Assembly (NCBI GenBank): GCA_003586115.2
Contig: QVOM02000025.1
Coordinates: forward strand, 81,876,704 to 81,940,703
Length of the DNA stretch: 64,000 bases
Direction: 5' to 3'
Source of the DNA: Salvator merianae
Lineage: Eukaryota > Chordata > Lepidosauria > Squamata > Teiidae
The notes below the pieces were generated by a model, which did no database searches, was not told where the DNA came from, and saw nothing but the letters and a program-made list of their open reading frames with translations. The position numbers and the translations under genes were made by a program. Positions 54,501 through 56,905 of this stretch are shown here, piece after piece (positions within the stretch are counted from its first letter, which is position 1; every line of letters starts with the position of its first letter).

Positions 54501-56905
54501 ACAGAGCATACCAGCAGGGCAGGGCCTCACAGACCTGCACTAACATGCAGATTGTTGAGGCCCAAAAGAGGACTAGGGGGTTCAGAGACTGGACTAAAAG
54601 GTGAGTGCAAAAAGGGCCAAAGAGAGGTGCCCCACAAACCTCAGCAAATTTAAGGTCTGTGCCTCTCCATTGGCAGATCCCTAATTTCCTGGGTCTCCCT
54701 TGGAGCCCTTTTGAAAAACTAGAGTTATGGCGGCCATGTTCCAGTCCTCAGCTACAGAAGCCAAGCATTGTGACAAGCTGCAGCAAAACACGGTTGGAGC
54801 CTCTGTCCTTCCTATGCTTGTTATATTTGCAGTGCAGTATCTGCCCTGTAAAGACCCAAAAAGCAATTGGACTAAGACTTCTTCCACCTCTAGCAGCCCC
54901 ACAGAGCATGCACACTGATTCCAAAGGGCCGTCAGAACGATCTTCCTCCTAGGATATGCAAAGGGTGTTGTAAGAATTTGAACAAGTCATCTGCCAGCTT
55001 TTCATTGCATTTGCTGAGGTTTGTGGGGCACCTACGCTTAACACAAAGAAAAGCTGGCAGATTACTGAGCAGGGCAAGCTGTGTGTTTGTGCCTTTCTGT
55101 TGGGCTTCCTTGTGCAGCTGGTTGGCTACCATGAGAACCGACTGCTGGACTGGATGTGGACCATGGGCCCAATCCAGCGTGACATGTCTGAATGGTTTAT
55201 GAGCACTTACTTAGAATCATAGAGTTGGAAGGGACCTCCAGGGTCATCGAGTCCAACCCCCTGCTCCATGCAGGATTCAGAATTAGAGGCCAGTAGAGGG
55301 CGCTCATCCCCTCCACACGGCAGACAGGGGCCTTGAACTCCGATCCTCCTATTGAAAGATCAGTGCCTTAGCCTTCTGTGCCGCCGTGCCTTTGCGTCAC
55401 CTGGCTTCCGGCTGCCCCTTCCAGCCTTCCTGGAGCCCAGAGAGGGTGGGGTCACCTGTTATTCTGTCCGGTCTCATGTTGCAGGCCCTGCCAGGGCTTC
55501 CCCTTGACTCCTGCTAGGCTTGAAATAATAATTTTTAAAAATTGTTGAAAGGCCTGACAAGATCCCTGACAGGTCATGAAATCATGCCAAGCTATGCAGT
55601 GGTGCCATAAATAGCTACACAGGATCCTTTTTCACATTGGAAACTGTGCTGGGAGGGTTTTAGAGCTTTGTACTCAAGCCATGGGTTAATTGATCAGTTT
55701 ATCCTCCACCCTGAGCATTGTAATTTACTCCCATTTTACTTCTGTTTTAGCTTTATTTTCAACTTTCCTTATATTGTTTTCATCTTCTGTAACATACCCC
55801 AAAACCTTACAGTACAGGATGGGATGTAAATGTAAACAAACAAATAAATAAGAAGTGCAGGACCCAGATTCTAACCTCCCCTAGAATTTTCTTGTCCTAT
55901 AGAGCAGGGATCCCCAACCACCAGTCCGTGGACCAGGACCGGGCCGTTGGGGTTTTTTTGCCGGTCCGTGGCGCCGCCGCAGACCAGCACTAAACACTGC
56001 AAAGCCCCGCCCCTGCCCCACCCCCATCCCGCCCTGCCGGGCCATGAAAAAATGGTCTTGCTTGAAGCCGGTCCCTGGTGCAAAAAAGGTTGGGGACCAC
56101 TGCTATAGAGTACACCCAGCTGTAGAACAGTATGAATTAGAATTAATTCATTAAAGAAGACTTGGAGGCAAGTGTTTCGCATTGAAAATAGAAAAATAGA
56201 GCTTAGGAAAATACTTACTGGGATAGGATAACACATGTCCTGAGCCAGCTGACTATATATTACGGAAGGGGAGAAGGAACTCTGCAGTGGCCCAGTATGG
56301 CAGGCCAGCAAGTGTAATAGGAGCCTCCCTTCTGCACGCCCAGGACTTCTATTAGACCTCACCAGCGTGCAAAAGGGGGGCTCCTGAGTAGGCTTGCTGC
56401 TCCAGTATACCAACCAGTGCAGAATTGCCCCAAGAGTGAGGATGAAGGAAGATAGTTCTGAGAACTTAATCAGTAAGGAAGGAGACAAGAAGCAAAGAAG
56501 GGAAGAGAGCAGCCATCTCTGACTGCTGCTGCACCCATCAGCCCTGCTGGTCCATAGGGCAGAAAGTACAAAACAGTCTAACAGCTGTCCAACAGCTGTG
56601 CTTCAGGCAAAAAATGCCACAGAAATCAAAAACGAACATTGCAGTGGGGGAGGGGACCACTGTTTATTCCAACAAAGTTCTGACAATTGAGAGCATAATT
56701 TGGAAAAAAAAAATGACTTCTCTAGATTTTACTAAGAACCACTGCATGTTTATGTGTCTGTATCTGCACTTACCAAGGCTTCCTGTCCATCCTTACATTA
56801 ATGATTCTTTTCTCAACACCCCTTCCAGCAATGTCTACAATGATCAGATGCCAGGAAAAGAAGATTGAGAAAGCAAAAGAAAAGGAGAAAAAGCTATCCA
56901 AATGA
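2065..56905 (+). CDS. CCDC158: CCDC158, coiled-coil domain-containing protein 158; 23 coding exons, 5' end outside window
   Basis: Joining 23 GT-AG exons (2065-2966, 5300-5409, 7021-7348, 10119-10195, 12705-12815, 14312-14426, 17166-17285, 19003-19200, 20639-21121, 22448-22637, 25360-25512, 29436-29548, 31739-31897, 35838-35930, 37161-37283, 41290-41453, 43639-43692, 45658-45699, 47286-47353, 49763-49969, 51506-51529, 53751-53852, 56829-56905) gives 4013 nt. With one base from an unseen upstream exon this is 1337 codons plus stop, with no internal stop. Blocks such as EKEQNKRLWDRDTG, ESTKEMLRKVVEEL, AMKVAMGMQKQITAKRGQID and CRKLQN match the vertebrate CCDC158 family from memory. The human protein is about 1113 residues; the excess here is mostly an N-terminal tandem repeat. 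The family is a long coiled-coil protein of unclear molecular function, reported mainly in testis. Weak points are the two small exons at 43639 and 45658 and the 24-bp exon at 51506. Gene identity is very secure; the exact exon set slightly less so. Confidence 0.95.
2100..2792 (+). repeat. Coding minisatellite: about 11 units of ~66 bp (22 aa)
   Basis: In CCDC158 frame, units begin near residues 13, 35, 57, 79, 95, 114, 136, 158, 180, 202 and 222. The approximate consensus is PSSSMRSIMKESSII followed by PPSASNV. Units 4, 5 and 10 are shortened (about 16, 19 and 20 residues) but keep the frame; the others are 22 residues. Basic Arg/Lys at fixed positions, an (I/V)IPP core and SSS triplets recur. 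Units 6-9 are the most alike and the outer units are more diverged, as expected if expansion happened in the middle. No stop codon or frame-breaking indel is present, which suggests the array is translated and under coding constraint. Confidence 0.93.
3035..3430 (+). repeat. Dispersed ~400-bp repeat, copy 1
   Basis: It shares a long diverged match with 47516-47930: both contain agtcacacctg/agtcatacctg, a tatattttcag segment, ggccaatgcctgacctt/ggccaatgcttgacctt, a 'gttctagaggggtagtggcatc'-like block, a 'caccacctgcctctttcc'-like block and ttttttgttacaactgaa. I do not recognise the family. Confidence 0.75.
3974..4196. mobile_element. Palindromic MITE, family A, with TTA target duplication
   Basis: The long terminal inverted repeats start GGGCCCAGTCACA and continue with TTTAATCCAGCTTCAG; the right end is the reverse complement, ending GTGACTGGGCCC. 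A second inverted pair around CATTATCTAAC/GTTAGATAATG lies inside. The flanks are TTA at 3971-3973 and TTA at 4197-4199. A 3-bp TTA duplication with a GG-starting repeat is typical of PIF/Harbinger-derived elements. Confidence 0.85.
4956..5135. mobile_element. Palindromic MITE, family B (GGCCCTTTCTGCACTTGGC ends)
   Basis: About 20-bp inverted ends (GGCCCTTTCTGCACTTGGC and its complement) flank a 180-bp element with an internal inverted pair (ggcctgctat/atagcaggcc). I could not find a convincing target duplication. Relatives lie at 10441-10552 and 54124-54618. Confidence 0.8.
5300..5409 (+). CDS. CCDC158: CCDC158 exon (early coiled coil)
   Basis: The acceptor is ctcccatag and the donor is ctcag|gtgagc. 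It enters in phase 0 and leaves in phase 2. It encodes ATEQHEQQVYNLRQSIIELE and continues through SSLQDAYREKDSISEL, corresponding to human HEKQKFYLRQSVIDLQTKLQ. The heptad pattern is continuous. Confidence 0.93.
5410..6289. other. CCDC158 intron, nothing recognised
   Basis: No exon-like or clear repeat signal, apart from short segments between 5750 and 6200 that are too diverged to classify. Confidence 0.4.
6290..6505 (-). mobile_element. tRNA-derived SINE (minus strand)
   Basis: On the minus strand a tRNA-like head is readable: gtagctcagtggtagagtga (box A region), then gcctggaaagcagaggctgc and ggtttgatccccag (box B). The body follows. It is a relative of the diverged copy at 13290-13440. 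Confidence 0.65.
7021..7348 (+). CDS. CCDC158: CCDC158 exon (coiled coil, 109 codons)
   Basis: The acceptor is ccataaacag and the donor is cca|gtaagt. The phase 2 entry completes an Arg codon and the exit is phase 0. It encodes RKESQTQEDLNFRLNSTISE through LRDLEAEVLRLKGRLGP, with LVDYEVSTGKKVFEHES matching the human LVDFEEASGKKICEHDS block. This is one of the clearest conserved exons. Confidence 0.95.
7585..7925 (+). mobile_element. Reptile interspersed repeat ending in cctctttatgttcttatg
   Basis: It contains the family landmarks actggtgtatcaatggctgc, ggtactgcctccagggtgga, gagacaggcaggatg, gaatggccagaagcaattgg, gatgctggactggatgggct and gatccagcag, followed by a ttatgttcttatg tail. A segment near 7615-7690 is partly duplicated (gacaaattc.tggaggac twice). 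Probably a non-LTR-derived or SINE-like family; name not assigned. Confidence 0.75.
7930..8290 (-). mobile_element. LINE fragment (RT C-terminal region), decayed
   Basis: On the minus strand, translation around 8120-8080 gives AFFVMAPCCG with a frameshift to LLWNSF. This matches the AFSVxAPRLWNSLP block seen more clearly at 45250 and on the minus strand at 61500. Heavily mutated. Confidence 0.55.
8300..9230. other. CCDC158 intron, nothing recognised
   Basis: AT-rich intronic sequence without exon-like or clear repeat signals. Confidence 0.4.
9233..9679. mobile_element. Family C DNA element (GGCTGCCTCCAGA terminus)
   Basis: It begins ggctgcctccagaaactgga and ends near ccatctggacacggcc, an imperfect inverted match. 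The interior (gcacatctaggtattt, ccacaaggtaagtaatag, caggttttcccgaaata) aligns with 21611-22012. No intact ORF. Borders approximate. Confidence 0.65.
10119..10195 (+). CDS. CCDC158: CCDC158 exon (77 bp, coiled coil)
   Basis: The acceptor is ttcctaacag and the donor is gaaag|gtatat. It enters in phase 0 and leaves in phase 2. It encodes LEEDLDAMRRDSQSRM then QMLVHQHQE, matching human VEDQLEALKSESQNKIELLLQQHQ. Confidence 0.92.
10441..10552. mobile_element. Family B MITE, right-end fragment
   Basis: It matches the right half of 4956-5135: tctgcactagcatgcagatg, then ccctattctgagatataatc, then ttagtgcagaaagggcca. The left arm is missing or eroded. Confidence 0.7.
10593..10630 (+). repeat. (TTTCTA)n microsatellite
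   Basis: About six tandem tttcta units. Confidence 0.9.
10905..11165 (+). mobile_element. Reptile interspersed repeat (same family as 7585), copy
   Basis: Contains catggaggtcaggtgtatca, tgcctaggtactgcctccag, gatgctggactagatgggct and gtggcctggtccagcagg. It is immediately followed by a second, shorter copy. Confidence 0.78.
11168..11395 (+). mobile_element. Reptile interspersed repeat, tandem neighbour copy
   Basis: Starts ttaattcatggaaggctggt and ends ctgatccagcagggctcctc. It sits head to tail behind the 10905 copy, suggesting tandem duplication or a second insertion into the tail of the first. Confidence 0.75.
11490..11529 (+). repeat. (CCCT)n simple repeat
   Basis: ccatccctccctccctccct followed by ccttccctccctcc. 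Confidence 0.85.
12127..12568. mobile_element. Family C MITE with TCA target duplication
   Basis: The ends are GGGTGCCTCC and GGAGGCACCT, inverted apart from the outermost base. TCA flanks both sides (12124-12126 and 12569-12571). The interior contains gatcttgtttagatcccaca, caaggtaagcaatctgg and a short hairpin attgccacaggtatgtgtgg. Confidence 0.75.
12705..12815 (+). CDS. CCDC158: CCDC158 exon (coiled coil)
   Basis: The acceptor is tttttaaacag and the donor is gttca|gtacgt. It encodes IERLMSEHDQELEALSEKAN followed by SSFSHASNIQSQLEIV, aligning with human IEQLISEHEVEITGLTEKA. The codon split at the entry reads Ser where I recall human Arg. The last two bases (CA) pair with the G opening the next exon to give Gln. 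Confidence 0.92.
13290..13445 (-). mobile_element. Diverged tRNA-derived SINE (minus strand)
   Basis: A block like gatttgccattcccttcttct, then gggactcgaacttatagccc and atcagtgagctatgg, parallels the minus-strand tRNA head seen at 6290-6505. Confidence 0.5.
13805..14150 (-). mobile_element. LINE fragment (RT C-terminal region), minus strand
   Basis: The order of blocks (aggccagtgtagataagtgc, cctcagggaggtagctgttc, ctttaggtatttgcggtcc, agggccttataggttgaaat) matches 61386-61745, where the minus strand encodes recognisable LINE RT sequence. Decayed by stops. Confidence 0.65.
14312..14426 (+). CDS. CCDC158: CCDC158 exon (coiled coil)
   Basis: The acceptor is ttatattgtag and the donor is gataag|gttaag. 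It encodes EQAKNQNSLYARQINQLEST followed by ISQLRSELRESRRLSQDK, close to human EQARNQNSMYMRQLSDLEST. An antisense BovB LINE begins only about 38 bp past the donor. Confidence 0.94.
14465..15020 (-). mobile_element. BovB (RTE-class) LINE, 3' part, antisense in CCDC158 intron
   Basis: The minus strand encodes KRRRGRQRMRWVYSVMEATN and MSLGKLWETVKDTRAWC (14660-14445 frame), and in another frame LLGRKTMANLDSILKSRNII and PTKVCIVKAMVFLVVMYGCE (14971-14744). These are the C-terminal reverse-transcriptase blocks of BovB LINEs. A CAA-rich tail (ctacaacaacag) lies at the 3' end near 14468. The two frames are shifted and the 5' part is gone: a dead copy. Confidence 0.9.
15060..17165. other. CCDC158 intron, no recognised features
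   Basis: About 2 kb of intronic sequence with short CATC repeats near 15599-15611 and a poly-T at 16381. I see no exon or classifiable repeat. The acceptor for the 17166 exon ends it. Confidence 0.45.
17166..17285 (+). CDS. CCDC158: CCDC158 exon (40 codons, coiled coil)
   Basis: The acceptor is aaaatcacag and the donor is ctgatg|gtagga; both borders are phase 0. It encodes IEDLEKQLHLAHSEMAEAQV and continues through MDQYSQETGNLDDQVHQLM, aligning with human EELEKQLVLANSELTEA and FSQESGNLDDQLQKLL. Confidence 0.94.
17619..17885 (+). mobile_element. tRNA-derived SINE, lizard type, ending in (CTTCTT)n
   Basis: The tRNA-like head has ttggccttgtggttagcgtg and gcggttcaagtctgc. The body has agccagctgggtgaccttgg and ctacctcacaaggtgtctgt. 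The tail has agccgctttgagtccctttg and gagaaaagcagggtataaaa, then a pyrimidine-rich run. A nearly full-length member of the family whose tail is shared with 862-1165. Confidence 0.82.
17890..19002. other. CCDC158 intron, nothing recognised
   Basis: No exon-like blocks or classifiable repeats seen. Confidence 0.4.
19003..19200 (+). CDS. CCDC158: CCDC158 exon (66 codons, highly conserved)
   Basis: The acceptor is taccttgcag. The donor is cgtcag|gtcaga, off consensus after GT. Both borders are phase 0. It encodes TELHKKDLELNLEKEQNKRL then WDRDTGSSITIDNLRRELDN, nearly identical to the human block KEQNKRLWDRDTGNSITIDH, and it ends GHVERQ. Confidence 0.95.
19201..20638. other. CCDC158 intron, nothing recognised
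   Basis: No exon-like blocks. A possible diverged DNA-element segment around 20340-20500 was not classifiable. Confidence 0.4.
20639..21121 (+). CDS. CCDC158: CCDC158 exon (161 codons, longest well-conserved coiled-coil exon)
   Basis: The acceptor is tttgttcag and the donor is cttaag|gtactg; both borders are phase 0. It encodes MTAIREKNESMEKLSSMAAQ, then ESTKEMLRKVVEELTEKRIS, and later MVGQHGRAAGAMEMEKSQLL, all close to the human protein. A reptile interspersed repeat starts directly at the donor, and the motif AGGTACTGC occurs twice (about 21120 and 21131). Only the first copy keeps the frame into the next exon. Confidence 0.96.
21122..21335 (+). mobile_element. Reptile interspersed repeat starting at the splice donor of the 20639 exon
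   Basis: It has the family landmarks taggtactgcgtccaggttg, aaagacaggcaggatgtctg, gaatgcccagaagcaattga, gatgctggactagatgggcc and gtggcctgatccggcaagg, with a ttatgttcttatgttctta tail. It begins within a few bases of the exon end. Confidence 0.82.
21611..22012. mobile_element. Family C DNA element, second copy of the 9233 subfamily
   Basis: It starts ggctccagatgctggccgaa and ends ctcgtctggacaggac. The shared interior includes gcgcacatctgggtattttt, ccagatggtaagttatag, caggtttccccaaaata and a duplicated 'cagtcccaccacag'-like segment. Confidence 0.65.
22448..22637 (+). CDS. CCDC158: CCDC158 exon (coiled coil)
   Basis: The acceptor is ttacactag and the donor is acttacag|gtacag. It enters in phase 0 and leaves in phase 1. 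It encodes VAQEKRDSKIRELEACLSEL then ELEKVKLMNVSSERLRALKE, matching human DKKDAKIRELEARVSDLELE and SERLRAVKD. Confidence 0.95.
22700..23320. other. CCDC158 intron, possible unclassified repeat
   Basis: A GC-mixed stretch with poly-T/poly-A runs (23150-23172) and a TC run (23239-23252). It lacks exon-like blocks. It may contain an unclassified DNA element (gcggggtcccacatggtaaa), but I cannot support a border. Confidence 0.35.
23323..23386 (+). repeat. Compound microsatellite (TG)16(AG)16
   Basis: An uninterrupted TG tract (23323-23354) runs straight into an AG tract (23355-23386). Confidence 0.97.
24720..24840 (+). mobile_element. LINE 3' tail fragment
   Basis: The landmark 'aatccaccctgagaccttcagg' region plus 'gttataaatgtc' resembles the 3' tail repeated at 33391-33510 and 45531-45640. 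Confidence 0.45.
25360..25512 (+). CDS. CCDC158: CCDC158 exon (coiled coil)
   Basis: The acceptor is atgccttgcag and the donor is ggccatg|gtaata. It enters and leaves in phase 1. It encodes DSEAIRCEYRQKCEEMECTV then SKLRVQLKSAQIELEQTRAT and KTMEGSDGH, matching human KLKMQLKSAQSELEQTRNTL and SMEGSDGH. Confidence 0.95.
25513..29435. other. Large CCDC158 intron (3.9 kb)
   Basis: Contains a decayed LINE-tail-like segment around 26515-26600. The rest has no recognisable exon or classifiable repeat. Short open frames near 27269 and 27914 have no family similarity I recognise. Confidence 0.45.
29436..29548 (+). CDS. CCDC158: CCDC158 exon (most conserved short exon)
   Basis: The acceptor is gttttgtag and the donor is acgaag|gtcaga. 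It enters in phase 1 and leaves in phase 0. It encodes AMKVAMGMQKQITAKRGQID then ALQSKIKFLEEAMANATK. As I recall the human protein, only a few residues differ. Confidence 0.96.
30295..30510. mobile_element. Family D DNA element, diverged copy
   Basis: It shares gattgttcacaggccagtct, gcccctccctg, ggctagagaaggtggattag and a gctatgtttgaatgcagcct end with the clean copy at 58412-58629. The left terminus is degraded. Confidence 0.65.
31739..31897 (+). CDS. CCDC158: CCDC158 exon (coiled coil, 53 codons)
   Basis: The acceptor is atccatatag and the donor is gacaag|gtacgt; both borders are phase 0. It encodes EKHYLKEERNKLSQELSCMA and ends LREKLATMEAALDK, matching human EKHFLKEEKSKLSQELSTVA and LKEKVTNMEVALDK. 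Confidence 0.95.
32140..32545. mobile_element. Inverted-repeat DNA element
   Basis: The left end ggaccttttcacaccttaca pairs loosely with the right end 'ggtggaaagtgcgaaaagtc'. An internal hairpin (ccaccttagaacagga...ctaaggtgg) is clear at about 32488-32521. No transposase ORF. Confidence 0.5.
33330..33515 (+). mobile_element. LINE 3' end fragment
   Basis: It contains taagtggaatgttcttcttt followed by accctggcc, the end-of-ORF region, and then gttgtgatctgccctgagac, gggtgggttagaaatataaa and an AAATA tail. It parallels 45340-45640. Confidence 0.6.
34355..34620 (-). mobile_element. Reptile interspersed repeat (family of 7585), minus strand
   Basis: gagaacataaaagcataaga then cctagtccagcatcctgtct, ccaccaattgcttctgagca, aggcaaagcctttacctgtt and catccattct are the reverse complement of the plus-strand copies. 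Confidence 0.8.
35099..35233. mobile_element. Hairpin (hAT-like) short element
   Basis: Starts cagggtttcccaaccagggt. The inverted arms are 'ccaaatgttgttggact' and 'agtccaacagcatctgg'; it ends tttaggaaac. Diverged relatives of the arm occur near 25810 and 23790. No clean target duplication. Confidence 0.55.
35838..35930 (+). CDS. CCDC158: CCDC158 exon (31 codons, coiled coil)
   Basis: The acceptor is cccaactag and the donor is gcaaaa|gtaagt; both borders are phase 0. It encodes ASLQFAECQCIMQRQEQEVM then RFKLQHTLDAK, matching human ASLQFAECQDIIQRQEQESV and RLKLQHTLDIK. Confidence 0.95.
36640..37005 (-). mobile_element. Reptile interspersed repeat, internal segment, minus strand
   Basis: tggtagcaaattccaaagtt, aaccatgctttgtgtgaaa, gttgggtgacctccagttct and tcacaccatgcataatttta belong to a widespread reptile repeat. 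I associate this segment with the family ending in gttcttatg, from memory only. Confidence 0.5.
37161..37283 (+). CDS. CCDC158: CCDC158 exon (end of long coiled coil, His/Ser/Pro-rich linker)
   Basis: The acceptor is ttcttttatag and the donor is tcacaa|gtaagt; both borders are phase 0. It begins ELQGPAYIPKTSS (human ELQGPGYTSNSS) and runs into a low-complexity stretch rich in His, Ser, Pro and Ala, so the long coiled coil ends about here. Confidence 0.92.
37826..38030. mobile_element. Family C element, left-end fragment
   Basis: Begins GGGTGCCTCTAAATG after TAA and contains gcattggggatgccaggtgt/ctgtggcattcccagcataa (hairpin). The right terminus is missing. It ends close to the family A MITE at 38043. 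Confidence 0.55.
38043..38266. mobile_element. Palindromic MITE, family A, with TCA target duplication
   Basis: The ends GGCTGCATTCACACC and GGTGTGAACGCAGCC are inverted repeats, continuing inward through TTTTAATCCAGCTTCAGTCC. The length (224 bp) and interior match 3974-4196. The flanks are TCA at 38040-38042 and 38267-38269. Confidence 0.85.
39058..39617. mobile_element. Family C element with TAA target duplication, interrupted by a nested repeat
   Basis: The left end actggctccagatgac and right end 'atctggaggcaccc' are imperfect inverted repeats. TAA lies at 39055-39057 and 39618-39620. The interior 39333-39505 is a copy of the reptile repeat ending in gttcttac, so it was inserted later. 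Family landmarks gatcctgcagttgcctcttg and aatatattgagaatgccgca lie on either side of the insertion. Confidence 0.72.
39333..39505 (+). mobile_element. Reptile interspersed repeat (5'-truncated), nested
   Basis: gatgcctctaaaggccattt, gaatgcccagaagcaattgg, gatgctggactagatggact and 'taatccagtagggttcctctta' are the 3' half of the 7585 family, starting internally as expected for 5' truncation. Confidence 0.8.
40425..40572 (-). mobile_element. Diverged tRNA-SINE-like fragment
   Basis: 'tctgtgaaataggttgggct' and 'gatttgaatcccggaccacc' resemble the core of old tRNA-derived SINEs of amniotes. Assignment is weak. Confidence 0.35.
41290..41453 (+). CDS. CCDC158: CCDC158 exon (linker with conserved KEDPLRDLKQLLQELRS)
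   Basis: The acceptor is ttctgttcag. The donor is acatt|gtaaga, leaving in phase 2. It encodes IPSRCSSIKEDPLRDLKQLL then QELRSTIDE, matching human KEDPTRDLKQLLQELRSVINE. The tail is acidic (RRDSDSDNDSVADDP). Reading on without splicing would hit an in-frame TAA at 41455-41457, inside the donor. Confidence 0.92.
42433..42529 (+). repeat. (GAAA)n/(GA)n microsatellite
   Basis: A GAAA run, a GA run in the middle, then a long GAAA run, about 97 bp. Confidence 0.95.
42835..43318. mobile_element. Family C element
   Basis: Starts ggctgcatacagacaggg after TTA and ends 'tgtctggaggcacc'. The inverted arms carry gcttacctgtttggatgctt and gcaagcatccaaacaggtaa. ctaaacaagatcccgcatg lies near the right end. 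No ORF of transposase type. Confidence 0.72.
43639..43692 (+). CDS. CCDC158: CCDC158 small linker exon (54 bp, probable)
   Basis: The acceptor is ttccatacag and the donor is cag|gtgaga. The length is a multiple of three and phase 2 is kept on both sides. The frame reads VEASRECTGRRSQATYS, without clear residue-level similarity to the human linker. The support is good splice sites, a compatible phase and the position between two recognisable exons. A second AG two bases downstream is possible but would break the frame. Confidence 0.68.
44118..44380 (-). mobile_element. Reptile interspersed repeat (family of 7585), minus strand
   Basis: cataagaacataagaggagc, ctggatcaggccacagccca, ctagtccagcatcctggctc and gcagaagacaaaggcaaaat are the reverse complement of the plus-strand copies. 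Confidence 0.82.
44614..44629 (+). repeat. Poly-G run
   Basis: A run of about ten G plus GCGGGG in the intron; also a potential assembly weak spot. Confidence 0.7.
45120..45372 (+). mobile_element. LINE fragment with RT C-terminal coding
   Basis: The plus strand encodes CLKAHFLSYILARALRYLLV and, in a shifted frame, FSVIAPRLWNSL. These match the YL..L.PY.PARALR and AFSVxAPRLWNSLP blocks of vertebrate non-LTR RT C-termini (CR1/L2-type). The copy is frameshifted. Confidence 0.68.
45373..45500. mobile_element. Short inverted-repeat DNA element inserted in LINE
   Basis: A block starting ggtcttttcgcactttgtgc with 'gctagcaagcgtc...gatgcttgctagc' forms a hairpin. It separates LINE coding sequence (to about 45370) from its 3' tail (from about 45501), so it probably inserted there. 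Confidence 0.5.
45501..45640 (+). mobile_element. LINE 3' tail
   Basis: tattgtgacccaccctgaga, ttaggtatatggcaagatag and AAATA-type tail; the continuation of the LINE at 45120. Confidence 0.6.
45658..45699 (+). CDS. CCDC158: CCDC158 small linker exon (42 bp, probable)
   Basis: The acceptor is tctcaacacag and the donor is atggg|gtaaga. It keeps phase 2 on both sides and reads REAAVRDLPSDATM. It sits just after a LINE tail, so a non-exonic origin cannot be excluded. Strong splice sites and phase compatibility favour an exon. Confidence 0.65.
45856..46289. mobile_element. Family C element with TTA target duplication, long hairpin
   Basis: The ends GGCTGTCTCCAGA and TCTGGAGGCAGCC; TTA at 45853-45855 and 46290-46292. 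A long internal inverted repeat runs gcccaagaggaactaccaga...ctagtagttcttcttgggct, so the element could fold into a ~200-nt hairpin. Also ctaaacaagatcccacag near the left end. Confidence 0.85.
46300..47285. other. CCDC158 intron, nothing classified
   Basis: The segment 46340-46500 looks repeat-like but I cannot name it. No exon-like blocks. Confidence 0.35.
47286..47353 (+). CDS. CCDC158: CCDC158 linker exon
   Basis: The acceptor is cttttttgcacag and the donor is tccagtg|gtaagg. It enters in phase 2 and leaves in phase 1. It encodes EPSTLHTADLEDSDSTLPFS, comparable with human EPVTLHAGDREDPSGCFTFT. This fixes the frame for the two small exons before it. Confidence 0.85.
47516..47930 (+). repeat. 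Dispersed ~400-bp repeat, copy 2
   Basis: This is the partner of 3035-3430 in the same orientation, with roughly the same order of blocks and many substitutions and small indels. It lies in the intron after the 47286 exon. Confidence 0.75.
47931..48855. other. CCDC158 intron, nothing classified
   Basis: Purine-rich, GC-mixed sequence without family-like exon blocks. Overlapping short open frames look incidental. Confidence 0.35.
48856..49026. mobile_element. Palindromic MITE, family A, eroded copy
   Basis: It retains gcattatctaactcag, a block like ctgatgtgttttctaacttt and ggattaaaacttaagtgta from the right arm. The left arm is shortened. Borders are approximate. Confidence 0.65.
49596..49656 (+). 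repeat. (TA)n/(TG)n microsatellite
   Basis: Short TA run, then catata units, then a TG run. Confidence 0.85.
49763..49969 (+). CDS. CCDC158: CCDC158 linker exon (Ser/Pro-rich, 207 bp)
   Basis: The acceptor is ttctgtccttag and the donor is tgtaaaa|gtaagt. It enters and leaves in phase 1. It encodes SQAIFSSTPRYTSKKLSPEE then RYRNRSPVHSLLTNPPDDLK. The block SPVHSLLT is shared with human (KKSPVHSLLTSS). It is rich in SP/TP sites (KKLSPEE, NRSPVH, SGSPETPTSS) typical of phosphorylated linkers. Confidence 0.92.
50395..50660 (+). mobile_element. Reptile interspersed repeat (diverged copy)
   Basis: 'ctggatggcttcagaaaggg', 'tggaccaatttagggaggac', 'ggcagaatggttctaaaggc' and 'ttcctttcttatgttcacatg' follow the order of the 7585 family at higher divergence. 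Confidence 0.6.
50807..51205. mobile_element. Family C element
   Basis: Starts ggctacttccagactggg after TTA and ends 'gtctggaggggcc'. The left arm has ggatcttgtttggatcctgc and gcttacctgtgtggacgctt; the right arm has gcaagcatccagacaggtaa. Target duplication not clean on the right. Confidence 0.72.
51506..51529 (+). CDS. CCDC158: Candidate CCDC158 24-bp micro-exon
   Basis: The acceptor is ttcttctccaatag, after a long T-rich tract, and the donor is ttcat|gtaagt. The phase is 1 on both sides, so inclusion adds eight residues (about ISFGAGS plus a split codon) and skipping leaves the frame intact. Both this exon and the next begin CTAT. I have no recalled human counterpart, so the case rests on splice-site quality and frame. 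Confidence 0.55.
51641..51760 (+). repeat. 61-bp tandem duplication
   Basis: gtgggcttactgggcgttct at 51641 is repeated as gtgggcttactggacgttct at 51702, followed in both by a gattcagt/aaacactgt block. Two adjacent units about 61 bp apart, with some divergence. Confidence 0.88.
52246..52600. mobile_element. Family C element, diverged
   Basis: Left end ggggtgcctctggatggc. The inverted interior 'cccagaagtcagccaagcaa' / 'ttgactggcttctgggtagc' is clear; 'gggaatgccatgattatgtc' / 'tggcattcctaaaacagtct' forms a smaller hairpin. Right terminus degraded (gaatctgcagaca). Confidence 0.65.
53751..53852 (+). CDS. CCDC158: CCDC158 exon (C-terminal coiled coil)
   Basis: The acceptor is tttgcccatag and the donor is aaccaag|gtagga. 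It enters and leaves in phase 1. It encodes CRKLQNKMESLQNLVETLHL followed by KNQ, matching human CRKLQNRLESLQTLVEDLQL and KNQ. Confidence 0.95.
54124..54618. mobile_element. Longer family B-related DNA element
   Basis: The left end is ggggcctttctgcactgaaa and the right end gagtgcaaaaagggcc; these are imperfect inverted repeats of the family B terminus. The ~490-bp interior has no transposase-like ORF, so it is nonautonomous. No clear target duplication. Confidence 0.6.
55214..55400 (-). mobile_element. tRNA-derived SINE (minus strand)
   Basis: On the minus strand a tRNA-like head (gcacagaaggctaaggcact, then ggatcggagttcaaggc) is followed by gatgagcgccctctactggc, shared with 862-965, and ends in ggaggtcccttccaactcta. 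The composition suggests a tRNA head joined to a different tail from the 862 copy. Confidence 0.78.
55640..55855 (+). mobile_element. LINE 3' tail fragment (diverged)
   Basis: 'cctccaccctgagcattgta' and 'gatgggatgtaaatgtaaac' plus AAATA-type tail, similar in layout to 33391-33510. Confidence 0.4.
55905..56102. mobile_element. hAT-type nonautonomous DNA transposon with perfect 8-bp target duplication
   Basis: Inverted ends CAGGGATCCCCAACC and GGTTGGGGACCACTG. An exact 8-bp duplication ctatagag flanks it at 55897-55904 and 56103-56110, fitting the hAT preference nTnnnnAn. The 198-bp interior is GC-rich (ccgggccgttgggg, gccggtccgtggcgc, ccccgcccctgccccacccc), very unlike the AT-richer surroundings. 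No ORF. Confidence 0.93.
56829..56905 (+). CDS. CCDC158: CCDC158 last coding exon with stop
   Basis: The acceptor is ccccttccag; the split Ala codon gives AMSTMIRCQEKKIEKAKEKE then KKLSK and TGA at 56903-56905. Human ends AMSSMIRNQEKRIQKVKDQE and a few more residues. The end is Lys-rich and helical. Confidence 0.94.
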